Source of the DNA: Gammaproteobacteria bacterium UBA7310
GTDB taxonomy: Bacteria; Pseudomonadota; Gammaproteobacteria; Pseudomonadales; Ketobacteraceae
NCBI GenBank assembly: GCA_002471665.1
Contig: DKQK01000072.1
Coordinates: 2,847 to 66,846 of the forward strand
Direction: 5' to 3'
DNA length: 64,000 nucleotides
The position numbers were made by a program, and so were the translations under genes. The notes under the pieces are model-generated. The model made no database searches and was not told the DNA's origin. It saw nothing but the letters and a program-made list of their open reading frames with translations. This document shows positions 7,063 to 14,860 of this stretch, piece after piece. The first letter of the stretch is position 1. The number at the start of each line of letters is the position of its first letter.

Positions 7063-9102
7063 TCAGGCCTGGGGCGCCCCCGGGCTGGCCTGCAGCGTCA
7101 GCTCGGCACAGCGTTCCTTGCCCCAGCTGCGTTGGATGTAGCCCTGAATGGTGGCGATGTTCTCCATGGGCACTTTATCCGGTTCACCCGGTTCCTGGGT
7201 GTCATGGTGAAAGATGTACACCCGCGAAGCAAAACGCTCGAACTCCAGTGAAGACTCACCGTACAACTCGCCGTTGTCGGCGGTGCACACCACCACGCCA
7301 TCCCCCCAGTCCTGACCGCTGTCATTATTTGGGTTGTAAAAATACACCCGCATGACGCCGTTCGGATCCAGGGCCACCCGCTGAATGGTGATGGCGTGCC
7401 AGCCAATAAAGCGGGCGGCACTGTCGGTAATGGCAATGCCCGCCGGTTGCGGATGGATCAAGGGCTGATTGCCGTTGTAGTAAGGATGGTAATAAGCGTA
7501 GAAATGGCGTAAGAAATCCTCGAGATTTTCCAGCTGACCGGTGGCTACATTAACGTTGATGCGAAAGCCCCGGCATACCCGCCAGCCATGGAACTCCGGG
7601 TTGATCCAACGATGGGGATCCCCCTCGCGGCCCGCGCACAGACGCCCCATGGCACCGTAAATAAAATCCAGGTGGGGCACCAGCAAAATAGATACCGGAT
7701 CCAGATCGATGGGCAGGGGCCGTGCGGTATCCTCCAGCGCCGGGGCCGATGAGATGGGCTGGCCTTCGAAGTGCATGATGATTTCGTCATCGCGGGCGGC
7801 CGATGCGATCAACTGCAGCAGGAAATCCGGATCGATGTGCGACCAGATTGAAAGGGCCCGCGCCGACTGGCAGGTTGGATTGTTGCCCTGGCCGATACCC
7901 AGAGGCAACCCCAGCATCAGCAGAACCCCTTCCAGTAACCGGGTGCGGGGGGACACGGCGCTGCCGAACACCAGGTTCAGCCGCTGCTGCGACCAGGGGG
8001 ATAAGCCCAGGCTCAGTTGGCGCCATAATGACGGTGCCACCGCCGGTTGGTAGAGAATGCCGCGCTCCAACATCAAGGTCAGGCCGTAAATGGCCTGGGG
8101 GGTATGGGGTGTGACGGCCTCTTCAATGAGCGCCTTGACCAGGTCGTGATAACACAACAGGCTGTCGCGCCCGGTGCCGGACAGGCCCAGTGCATCCACA
8201 ATCAAATGGGGCTGGGATTCGCACAGGGTGCGCAGCAGGACAGCATGGTAAGGCGACACCAGGCCGGTGTCGTGCATGGCCCGGGAACAGCCAAACGCTT
8301 CTGATTGCAGCGCACTGCTGTCCAGGTGCTGCAGGCGCTCGGCATACACCGCCACGCCCGGATCTTCCCGGCATAACTGGGTGGGGCCAAACAAACTGCT
8401 TACCAGGCGATCCGCCCCCTGAATCAACGCCTCGGTGCCGAGACCGGTGTTGTTCAGGTTCAGATTGGCCGATCCGCGACAGATGGCGATCTGCGTTACC
8501 ATTTGCTTTACAGAATCCACCTGGATCGGGCGCTGGCGCAGGATACGCCAGATCTCGGCGATCAGCTGATCCATCACGTACTCAAAGCCAATGCGTTCCG
8601 CCAGGTAGGTCAGCATGGCGCGGGGCACCTTGGCCAGTCGCCCCTGGGATTCGCGCTCAGCTTCCGACATCGGTGTAAACAGCATGCTGAGATTGATCGC
8701 CAGCACCTGGGTCAGAAAGTGGTGGGCCTGCTCGGCGGACACCTTGGCGTGCACCACATCGCCCATGGCGATGGCCAGCAGGCGCAGTTCACTCAACGCC
8801 TCGATCACCACCACATCACTGCTGGGGCTCTTCAGAGAATGACAGGTGAGCGCTGGTAACAGAATGTGCGGCTGGGCCCAATCCGTACCAGCAAACACGC
8901 CGGCCGCTTCCAGCGCCTGGGAGCGCGCCTCAATCTCGGCGAAGCCGTCCGCCAGCATCAGGCGGCGGGCCAGATCCAGCACCGGCATAAGTTTTGCCGG
9001 TTTGGCGAAATCGCGGGCGTTGGCGAGGCGCTCAATGGCGGCGTCTAAATCCTGGCTGAGCCGTTGGCGCTTGGCCGGGTCAGCGGTATCCACTTGTGTC
9101 AT
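7063..9102 (-). CDS. Unrecognised protein with papain-like catalytic pattern
   Basis: A 679-aa protein I do not recognise. The first roughly 380 residues are mostly helical, without signal peptide or membrane segments. The C-terminal 280 residues contain GIGQGNNPTCQSARALSIW (Gln405, Cys411), then GWHAITIQRVA (His569), then VYFYNPNN (Asn590). A Gln a few residues before a Cys at a helix start, then a His and an Asn each on a strand, is the order of the papain-like (clan CA) cysteine peptidase or transglutaminase-type fold. That is inference from order and spacing only. The gene lies 45 nt downstream of an ATP-grasp enzyme on the same strand, so the two probably form an operon. Confidence 0.55.
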   Translation of the reverse strand: MTQVDTADPAKRQRLSQDLDAAIERLANARDFAKPAKLMPVLDLARRLMLADGFAEIEARSQALEAAGVFAGTDWAQPHILLPALTCHSLKSPSSDVVVIEALSELRLLAIAMGDVVHAKVSAEQAHHFLTQVLAINLSMLFTPMSEAERESQGRLAKVPRAMLTYLAERIGFEYVMDQLIAEIWRILRQRPIQVDSVKQMVTQIAICRGSANLNLNNTGLGTEALIQGADRLVSSLFGPTQLCREDPGVAVYAERLQHLDSSALQSEAFGCSRAMHDTGLVSPYHAVLLRTLCESQPHLIVDALGLSGTGRDSLLCYHDLVKALIEEAVTPHTPQAIYGLTLMLERGILYQPAVAPSLWRQLSLGLSPWSQQRLNLVFGSAVSPRTRLLEGVLLMLGLPLGIGQGNNPTCQSARALSIWSHIDPDFLLQLIASAARDDEIIMHFEGQPISSAPALEDTARPLPIDLDPVSILLVPHLDFIYGAMGRLCAGREGDPHRWINPEFHGWRVCRGFRINVNVATGQLENLEDFLRHFYAYYHPYYNGNQPLIHPQPAGIAITDSAARFIGWHAITIQRVALDPNGVMRVYFYNPNNDSGQDWGDGVVVCTADNGELYGESSLEFERFASRVYIFHHDTQEPGEPDKVPMENIATIQGYIQRSWGKERCAELTLQASPGAPQA

Positions 9103-9147
9103 TCCAGGGCGTGCGCTCCGGTAACCGATTGAGCAGACTTTAGTGCT

Positions 9148-10371
9148 TTATACATAAAAATCCAGTTCCTGCTGACGCTTTAACAGTGTGAACATCTCGT
9201 CGGCGTCTGCGCCCCTAAAGTACACCAGCCCCCAATGGGTGCCAAATGCGGTACGCTTGGTGACAGTTTCTTCCATCGGCGGTGTCAGCTCATGGGATTC
9301 GAAGTAAGGATGATCCTCGGTCTCTTCGGGAATTTCCAGCCTGCTGACAACCCGGCGCCGAGGGTAGACACCAAAGCAACCGGCGTAACCGTCGGCATCT
9401 TCCACTTCTTTGGGGAAGAACTCAGTGATTTCCTGCTCTGTGGTTTTGGGGTCGAAGGCCAGGATCATGCCCTGATAGGCGTTGAACCCGTAAACCCGCT
9501 CCAGTAGCTCAAACACCTTGAAGCCCGGTGGTCGGTACGCCACTTCGCCAAAATACATTTCACCGTCGCTGGTCAGGAAGTACTCGGGGTGGATCACCCC
9601 AAACTCGATATCAAATACCTTGATCAGTTTCTCGATCTGTTGGGTGATGGCGGCACGATGCTTTTCCAGCTCCGGGGAGGCGGGTACAAACACGGAGTAT
9701 CCCAGTGACACATACTCGGATATGTTCAGAAAGCGGATTTTACCGTCATGAATCCAGGCTTCCACGGCGAACTCCCAGCCATCCAGGTGGGATTCAATGA
9801 GGGCAGGAAATTCTTCGTCGGGAATCGTGTCCACGTCATCGGGGGTACGAATCACCCGGTGACCCAGGCACCCTGCCTTGTCGAAGGCCTTGAAATGAAT
9901 AGGATCGTTAGGGTCGCCATCCAGCTTGAGCAGGGTCTGGTTTACCCGGCGCAAAAAGCGGATAACGTCATCCCGGTCGTGGGCTTCTTCGAAAATCCCC
10001 ACCCGGATACCACCCAACTGCGCACGTCGTTTCATCAATGACTTGTCGCGCATGAGCATGGATTGGCCCAGCAGTCGCGGATTGTTCAGCAATACCGAAT
10101 TGATGGCACCGGCCCATTCCACGGTTTCCTCAAACAGGGGTATGGCCACGTCCACCCCCAGCTCCTGCAGTTTTTGCGCGATTTCCATGGAGCGCTCATT
10201 GATCCGCTCAAAGTTCCACGGCATGTAAGGGATATCGTGCTGATCACAGTAGTCTTTGGCCCAGTCCGGGGCGACGACAATGTAGCGCCGATCAAAATCA
10301 GCGGCGGCTTCCACCGCGTTAAGACTCCAGCCGAGTAGAGCAACATAGCCTTTCTCTGAATTCGTATTCAT
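9148..10371 (-). CDS. ATP-grasp domain protein
   Basis: A 407-aa cytosolic enzyme of the ATP-grasp superfamily, which joins a carboxylate to an amine or thiol through an acyl phosphate. The N-terminal 110 residues look like the pre-ATP-grasp Rossmann part (YVALLGWSLNAVEAA). The middle has LLKLDGD and LDGWEFAVEAWIHDGKIRF, which match the ATP-binding lid and the EFxVE strand. The C-terminal GEVAYRPPGFKVFELLERVYG matches the metal-binding region but has Ala where most members have Asn in E-x-N. The ATG at 10371 has GAGGAAATT before it; a longer frame to 10452 lacks support. The substrate is unknown. It is followed by the papain-like protein gene. Confidence 0.75.
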   Translation of the reverse strand: MNTNSEKGYVALLGWSLNAVEAAADFDRRYIVVAPDWAKDYCDQHDIPYMPWNFERINERSMEIAQKLQELGVDVAIPLFEETVEWAGAINSVLLNNPRLLGQSMLMRDKSLMKRRAQLGGIRVGIFEEAHDRDDVIRFLRRVNQTLLKLDGDPNDPIHFKAFDKAGCLGHRVIRTPDDVDTIPDEEFPALIESHLDGWEFAVEAWIHDGKIRFLNISEYVSLGYSVFVPASPELEKHRAAITQQIEKLIKVFDIEFGVIHPEYFLTSDGEMYFGEVAYRPPGFKVFELLERVYGFNAYQGMILAFDPKTTEQEITEFFPKEVEDADGYAGCFGVYPRRRVVSRLEIPEETEDHPYFESHELTPPMEETVTKRTAFGTHWGLVYFRGADADEMFTLLKRQQELDFYV

Positions 10372-10569
10372 AATTTCCTCGCTGGTGATAAAAGCTACGC
10401 ACCGCGGTACTCCATACCACGATCGCAGTGGGGACGTGAGATGGCCACTCATTGGCCAGATACCCCCTCACCCTAACGTGATAGGCCCCAACATTCAATT
10501 TTCTGCGTTTTGCGTTCAGTTTCCAATGCATGTTAGTTTGACCATGAGCTTCGCAATGGGGAGGCAGTT

Positions 10570-11808
10570 TTGGAATATCCGTATCCGGCGTGGTTTGAAC
10601 TTTGGCATGAAGCGGCCATCACCAGCGTGGGTTTCTTCTGGATGGCGTTATGGGCGTTTATTCTCGGCTACCTGATCAGCAGTCTGGTGCAGGTATTCAT
10701 TACCCGTGAGCGAATGCAAAAAGCCATGGGCAAAGCAGGGCCCCGCAGTATGCTGCTGGGCACGTTTTTCGGTTTTATCTCCAGTTCCTGCAGCTTCTCG
10801 GCGTTGTCAACCACGCGTGCCATTTTCAACAAAGGTGCAGGCCTGGCACCGGCAATGGCCTTTATGCTGGCTTCCACCAATCTGGTGATCGAGCTGGGTA
10901 TGGTCATTGCGGTGTTCCTTGGCTGGCAGTTTGTGGTGGGGGAGTATGTTGGCGGCATTATCCTGATCCTGATTACCTGGTTTTTGATACGGGTGACCCG
11001 GCCGCGACGGTTGGTGGCACAGGCTCGCAAGCGGCAGAGTGATGCTGATGAGTCAGAGGCCGATGACGATGCCGGCCTGAGCTGGCAGGAAAAATTCTTG
11101 CGTTACCAGAGTTGGCAGAAAATCGGCCAGACCTATGTCATGGAATGGCAGATGGTGTGGCGGGATGTACTGATCGGCTTTACGGTGGCGGGCATTATTT
11201 CGGCCATGGTGCCGGATGCATTTTTTCAGGCATTGTTTGTGGGTTCATCCGGTGACGACATGGCCAACCCGGGATTCCTTGCGGTGCTGGCACAAACTCT
11301 GGTTGGGCCGTTGGCGGCGTTTTTCACGTTCATCGGTTCCATGGGCAACATTCCCCTGGCGGCGGTTCTGTTTGGGCAGGGGGTGACCTTTGCCGGAGTA
11401 ATGGCCTTTATTTTTTCCGATCTGGTGGTGTTGCCGGTGTTGCGAATTAATGCCCGGTACTATGGTTGGAAAATGGCGCTGTACCTGCTTGCGCTGATGT
11501 GGGTGGCCATCGTGATCGCCGCACTGGTGATGCATTATGCGCTTGCTTATTGGGGCATGCTGCCGGATTACACGGCAGTGACCGCCCCTGCTGATCGTGA
11601 ATACTTCAAGCTGAACTATCAGTTGGTGCTGAATGTGGTTTTACTTGCGATCAACGGTGTGTTGATCTGGTTGTGGTATTCCGCCCGTCACGGGCATCAC
11701 CACCATCATCATGACAACGCTGCGTCGCTCACCGACCGGGTTTTGTCCGTGTTGGTGGTGGTTGCGTTGGTATGGTTGTCCGGTGGATTACTGGTGGCGT
11801 TGTTGTGA
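10570..11808 (+). CDS. ArsP/YraQ-family permease
   Basis: A 412-aa inner-membrane permease (PF03773-type). Hydrophobic segments come in two halves separated by a charged loop (about 150-180). The first half has FISSSCSFSALSTTRAIFNKG and the second has FTFIGSMGNIPLAAVLFGQGV, the internal-repeat signature of ArsP/YraQ permeases. Members export organoarsenicals or are of unknown substrate. A cytosolic run of six histidines (about 376-381) suggests metal contact. The start is a TTG, chosen because GGGGAGG lies 6 nt before it and no in-frame ATG is close. No ars regulator or arsenate reductase is near. Confidence 0.75.
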   Translation: MEYPYPAWFELWHEAAITSVGFFWMALWAFILGYLISSLVQVFITRERMQKAMGKAGPRSMLLGTFFGFISSSCSFSALSTTRAIFNKGAGLAPAMAFMLASTNLVIELGMVIAVFLGWQFVVGEYVGGIILILITWFLIRVTRPRRLVAQARKRQSDADESEADDDAGLSWQEKFLRYQSWQKIGQTYVMEWQMVWRDVLIGFTVAGIISAMVPDAFFQALFVGSSGDDMANPGFLAVLAQTLVGPLAAFFTFIGSMGNIPLAAVLFGQGVTFAGVMAFIFSDLVVLPVLRINARYYGWKMALYLLALMWVAIVIAALVMHYALAYWGMLPDYTAVTAPADREYFKLNYQLVLNVVLLAINGVLIWLWYSARHGHHHHHHDNAASLTDRVLSVLVVVALVWLSGGLLVALL

Positions 11809-11832
11809 CCCCCTGCTCCCGTGGAGGGTCAG

Positions 11833-12681
11833 TCAGCGCTTGGTCAACAGCCTGCGCAGTACCCCCATATCCTTATCGCGCTTGCGCACTTCCTGCAGTT
11901 TGCTGAGCTGGGCTTCAATGGCCAGCATGGCCTGGTAGCGCAGTTGCCACTGCATTTCCTTGTTGTCTTCCTGGCCGCGATAGGCGCTGGTGTCAATGGG
12001 TTTGCCGATGGCAAAATAGAACTTTTCCGGGCGTGGAACCAGCGTCGGGCCAACGCCCTTGCAGAGGGGCATAATCAGCTCGCCATCACGCAGGGTCTTG
12101 TTGCGATCGTGCTTCAGTAGCCACCGCCCCAGTGGGTTTTGCATAACATCATAGGCATCCCAGACGATATCCAGCGCATCGTCGGCACCCAATGCCGCCA
12201 CCGGGATGATCGGGTATTGGTATTTCATTGCCATGTAGGCAAATCCGGTGCGGGTTTTCCAGGTGAGCTTACCTTCCTCACCTTTGCGCTTGGCCACTTC
12301 ACGGCCGCCCCCGGGGTACACCAGAACGTGTTCGCCCTGTTGCATCAGGCGGGCACAGTTGTCACGGGTGCCGGGGACAGAGCCACCTCGTTTCAGCAGC
12401 TTGCCCCAAAGCGGAATTTTAAAATGGAAATGGTCACCCAGGGCACGCAGCAATATGCCTTTTTCTTCATACAGTTTCTCGTACAGCAGGGGGCCGTCGA
12501 GCATACCGTAAAGAGTATGGTTGCAGACGTACAAGGCGGGTTTCAGGGGATCAACGTTTTCCAGCCCCTGGAACTGGGGCTGGAAGTAAAATCGCGCCAA
12601 GCGGTTGACGGCTTTTATCTGCTGCAACGGCGGCGGGGTGAAGCGGGAAGCCCGCTCCAAAGATTTGACTTCAGCGTTCAT
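11833..12681 (-). CDS. Lysophospholipid/diacylglycerol acyltransferase-like protein
   Basis: A 282-aa acyltransferase. NHTLYGMLD (His55 to Asp62) is a stretched version of the HxxxxD catalytic motif, and VYPGGGRE (121-128) is the glycine-rich acyl-acceptor motif seen in DGAT/plant-type acyltransferases rather than FPEGTR of PlsC. Family knowledge suggests transfer of an acyl group to a glycerolipid at the inner membrane. There is no clear membrane segment. The gene is downstream of the cyclic-nucleotide-domain gene on the same strand, separated by a perfect 24-bp palindrome. Confidence 0.7.
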   Translation of the reverse strand: MNAEVKSLERASRFTPPPLQQIKAVNRLARFYFQPQFQGLENVDPLKPALYVCNHTLYGMLDGPLLYEKLYEEKGILLRALGDHFHFKIPLWGKLLKRGGSVPGTRDNCARLMQQGEHVLVYPGGGREVAKRKGEEGKLTWKTRTGFAYMAMKYQYPIIPVAALGADDALDIVWDAYDVMQNPLGRWLLKHDRNKTLRDGELIMPLCKGVGPTLVPRPEKFYFAIGKPIDTSAYRGQEDNKEMQWQLRYQAMLAIEAQLSKLQEVRKRDKDMGVLRRLLTKR

Positions 12682-12704
12682 GTCGATCTGTTTCCCTTAC
12701 TTGT

Positions 12705-12728
12705 GCAACCGGCAGCGCTGCCGGTTGC
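12705..12728. repeat. Perfect 24-bp palindrome at a gene end
   Basis: GCAACCGGCAGC / GCTGCCGGTTGC is a perfect inverted repeat with no spacer, touching the stop codon of the upstream minus-strand gene. It could fold into a strong hairpin. There is no T-run after it in the leftward direction, so it is not a standard terminator. It may stabilise the message or lower readthrough into the acyltransferase gene. Confidence 0.7.
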
Positions 12729-13519
12729 TATGCGTTGTGGTTGGATGTGATTTGCTGGTTCAGCGCCACGATCTGTCGCGCCATGTTCTCCATCAGGCTC
12801 AGGCAAATGCGCGGATGGGTTTTGATCATGGTTTCAAATTGGTGGCGGGGCACCACCATCACCAGGCAGCGGCAATCCGCAATCACGCTGGCGGTGCGGG
12901 GGCTGTTGGTGAGTAGGGACATGGCACCGAAGATTTCGTCCTCCAGCACTTCCCCCACCTTGATACCCTTCACGAATACTTCGGCGTGGCCTTCCACGAT
13001 GGAATACACCGAATCGGATTCGGTGCCTTCCTCAATAATGGTTTCCCCTTCTGCGTAGGTCTGGAACCCCAATGAAGCTTTGTCGGTCGGGGTATCCAGC
13101 GAGGCGATCACCGCCGAGTGGCGGCTGCACTCGGCCAGCAGGTAGTCGCCCCACTGGCGGGCTTTCCCGGTGTTTTCCATGGCAGCCTGCCACAGGGCCT
13201 CGCGATCGTAGGGGCGCAGCACCACCGGAGATTCGGCGTAATATTTGGGGTGGGGCATGCCTTCCACCCGCTCCAGGCCGATGATGTCGCCTTCGTCGTA
13301 ATGGAACAGGGTTTTGCCTTCCTGTTCATGACCCACCGCCCCCTGTTCAATGACGAAGGCGCGGTTTTGGTTGGCATCCCCGGCAAACAAATCATCGAAG
13401 GTTTCATAGGACAGGCTGTCCCCCAAGGAGGGGATGCCTTCCAGCGCCAGGGAAAGTAATGCTTTGCAATGATTGTCCGTCTTTTCAAATAACTCAGTGA
13501 AGTTGGACTCTAGAAACAT
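12728..13519 (-). CDS. Cyclic nucleotide-binding domain protein
   Basis: A 263-aa cytosolic protein with a C-terminal CNB domain (about 150-255): YAEGETIIEEGTESDSVYSIVEGHAEVFV, then GEVLEDEIFGAMSLLTNSPRTASV. In CRP the phosphate-binding cassette reads FGE..; here it is FGAM, so the Glu that contacts the ribose is lost while the Arg (PRTASV) is kept. Binding of cAMP is therefore doubtful. No DNA-binding helix-turn-helix follows the domain, so it is not a CRP-type regulator. The N-terminal 140 residues are of unknown type. I took the ATG at 13519; a TTG 21 nt upstream is possible. Confidence 0.7.
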   Translation of the reverse strand: MFLESNFTELFEKTDNHCKALLSLALEGIPSLGDSLSYETFDDLFAGDANQNRAFVIEQGAVGHEQEGKTLFHYDEGDIIGLERVEGMPHPKYYAESPVVLRPYDREALWQAAMENTGKARQWGDYLLAECSRHSAVIASLDTPTDKASLGFQTYAEGETIIEEGTESDSVYSIVEGHAEVFVKGIKVGEVLEDEIFGAMSLLTNSPRTASVIADCRCLVMVVPRHQFETMIKTHPRICLSLMENMARQIVALNQQITSNHNA

Positions 13520-13765
13520 GTAGGTGCCCGCTAATCTCAACAGGTTGAATCAGTAACCTTGGGTCAGGTTACGCCCGATAGTTGATTATGATGACAATTA
13601 CCGTGGCGTACCCTCGACTGTTTCTTACTTTGGGTACAGTGTAGCGTGCTGCGCAAAAGCACAACCGGGGGAAGCACAGAAAGCGCCGCTGCAATGTGCT
13701 ACCTGATTTAAGTGTAGTCAAAGATGGACAGCGGCGATAAATTTCCGTGAATTAACGCTAACTGC

Positions 13766-14746
13766 TTATCCCAGCAGGGATTTATGTTGCTCGGGCTTAA
13801 GCCTAGGGCCGAACTGGGTGACCAGCTCCGCGGCTGCTTTGGTGGCCAGCAAACCCGCCTGCTCGTAACGGTAGCCATGGGTGAGGCCATACAGGAAAGC
13901 ACCGGCAAACATGTCGCCGGCGCCGTTGGTGTCCACTGCCTGCACCGGGGTGGCGGGAACCTGAATGGTGGTGCTGCCATCAAACAGCAGGGCGCCGTCT
14001 TTGCCCAGGGTGATGGCGTAGCTTTTGGCGATGCTTTTGAGGGCTTCCGCCGCCGTTTCAATGTTGTCGGTTTCTGCCCAGGTCAGGGCTTCTTCGCGGT
14101 TACAGAACAGCAGGTCCACGCCACCGCCCAGCATTTCCCCCAGTCCGTCCTTGAAAAAGCGCACCATATTGGGGTCAGAAAAGGTGAGGGCGGTTTTGAC
14201 GTTGCTCTGCTCGGCGATTTCGCGGGCCTTGATGGCGGCTGCCCGGCCGCTGTTGGAAGTAACCAGATAGCCTTCCAGATACACGTAGTCGGAGGCGCTG
14301 ATGGCGTCAGTATGCAGTTCGGCTTCGGAAACGGTTTCGGAAATGCCCAGATTGGTGTGCATGGTGCGCTCGGCATCCGGTGTGATCATGACGATGCATT
14401 TGCCACTGATGCCGTCTTCGCGCTGCTGGTGCAGGTTGGTGTCGACACCGGCGGCCACCAGGTCCTGCACATAGAAATCACCGGCGGGGTCGCTGGCCAC
14501 TTTGCAGGAATAGAAGGCTTTGCCACCGAAATGGCTCACGGCAATGATGGTATTGGCTGCGGAGCCGCCGCTGGCCATCTTGCCGGTGTGGCCTGCCAGC
14601 GCGTCGTACAGTGCCTGCTGCTGATCCGTATCCACCAGGGTCATGACACCCTTGTCGATGTTCATTCTGGTCAGAAACTCATCATCTATGGCGAATTCCA
14701 TGTCCACCAGGGCATTGCCGATGGCGTAGACGTTGTATTTATTCAT
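13766..14746 (-). CDS. Adenosine kinase (PfkB family)
   Basis: A 326-aa PfkB-family sugar/nucleoside kinase. The N-terminal GNALVDMEF, the glycine pair in MASGGSAANT (about 57-66) and the C-terminal VDTNGAGDMFAGAFLYGL with its catalytic Asp are all present. The fit is best to bacterial adenosine kinases of the ribokinase family, which make AMP from adenosine and ATP for purine salvage. Inosine-guanosine or sugar kinase activity is possible. AGGTAG lies 9 nt before the ATG. The gene is transcribed away from mrcB, with 114 bp between them. Confidence 0.8.
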   Translation of the reverse strand: MNKYNVYAIGNALVDMEFAIDDEFLTRMNIDKGVMTLVDTDQQQALYDALAGHTGKMASGGSAANTIIAVSHFGGKAFYSCKVASDPAGDFYVQDLVAAGVDTNLHQQREDGISGKCIVMITPDAERTMHTNLGISETVSEAELHTDAISASDYVYLEGYLVTSNSGRAAAIKAREIAEQSNVKTALTFSDPNMVRFFKDGLGEMLGGGVDLLFCNREEALTWAETDNIETAAEALKSIAKSYAITLGKDGALLFDGSTTIQVPATPVQAVDTNGAGDMFAGAFLYGLTHGYRYEQAGLLATKAAAELVTQFGPRLKPEQHKSLLG

Positions 14747-14860
14747 GAGATTGGCTACCTGTTAACTGGGGCTTGCGGTTGGTAGGGCGTATACTACCGG
14801 CCTTTTCGTTAAAAATCAGGTCGGTAAGGCCGCAGAGTCCAGTCCAGAGGTAAAAGACAG

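Noticed and set aside
11691..11715. A His-tag-like artificial sequence in the ArsP-like gene
   Set aside because: The histidine codons are mixed CAT/CAC within a natural gene and the run sits in an internal loop, so it is native.
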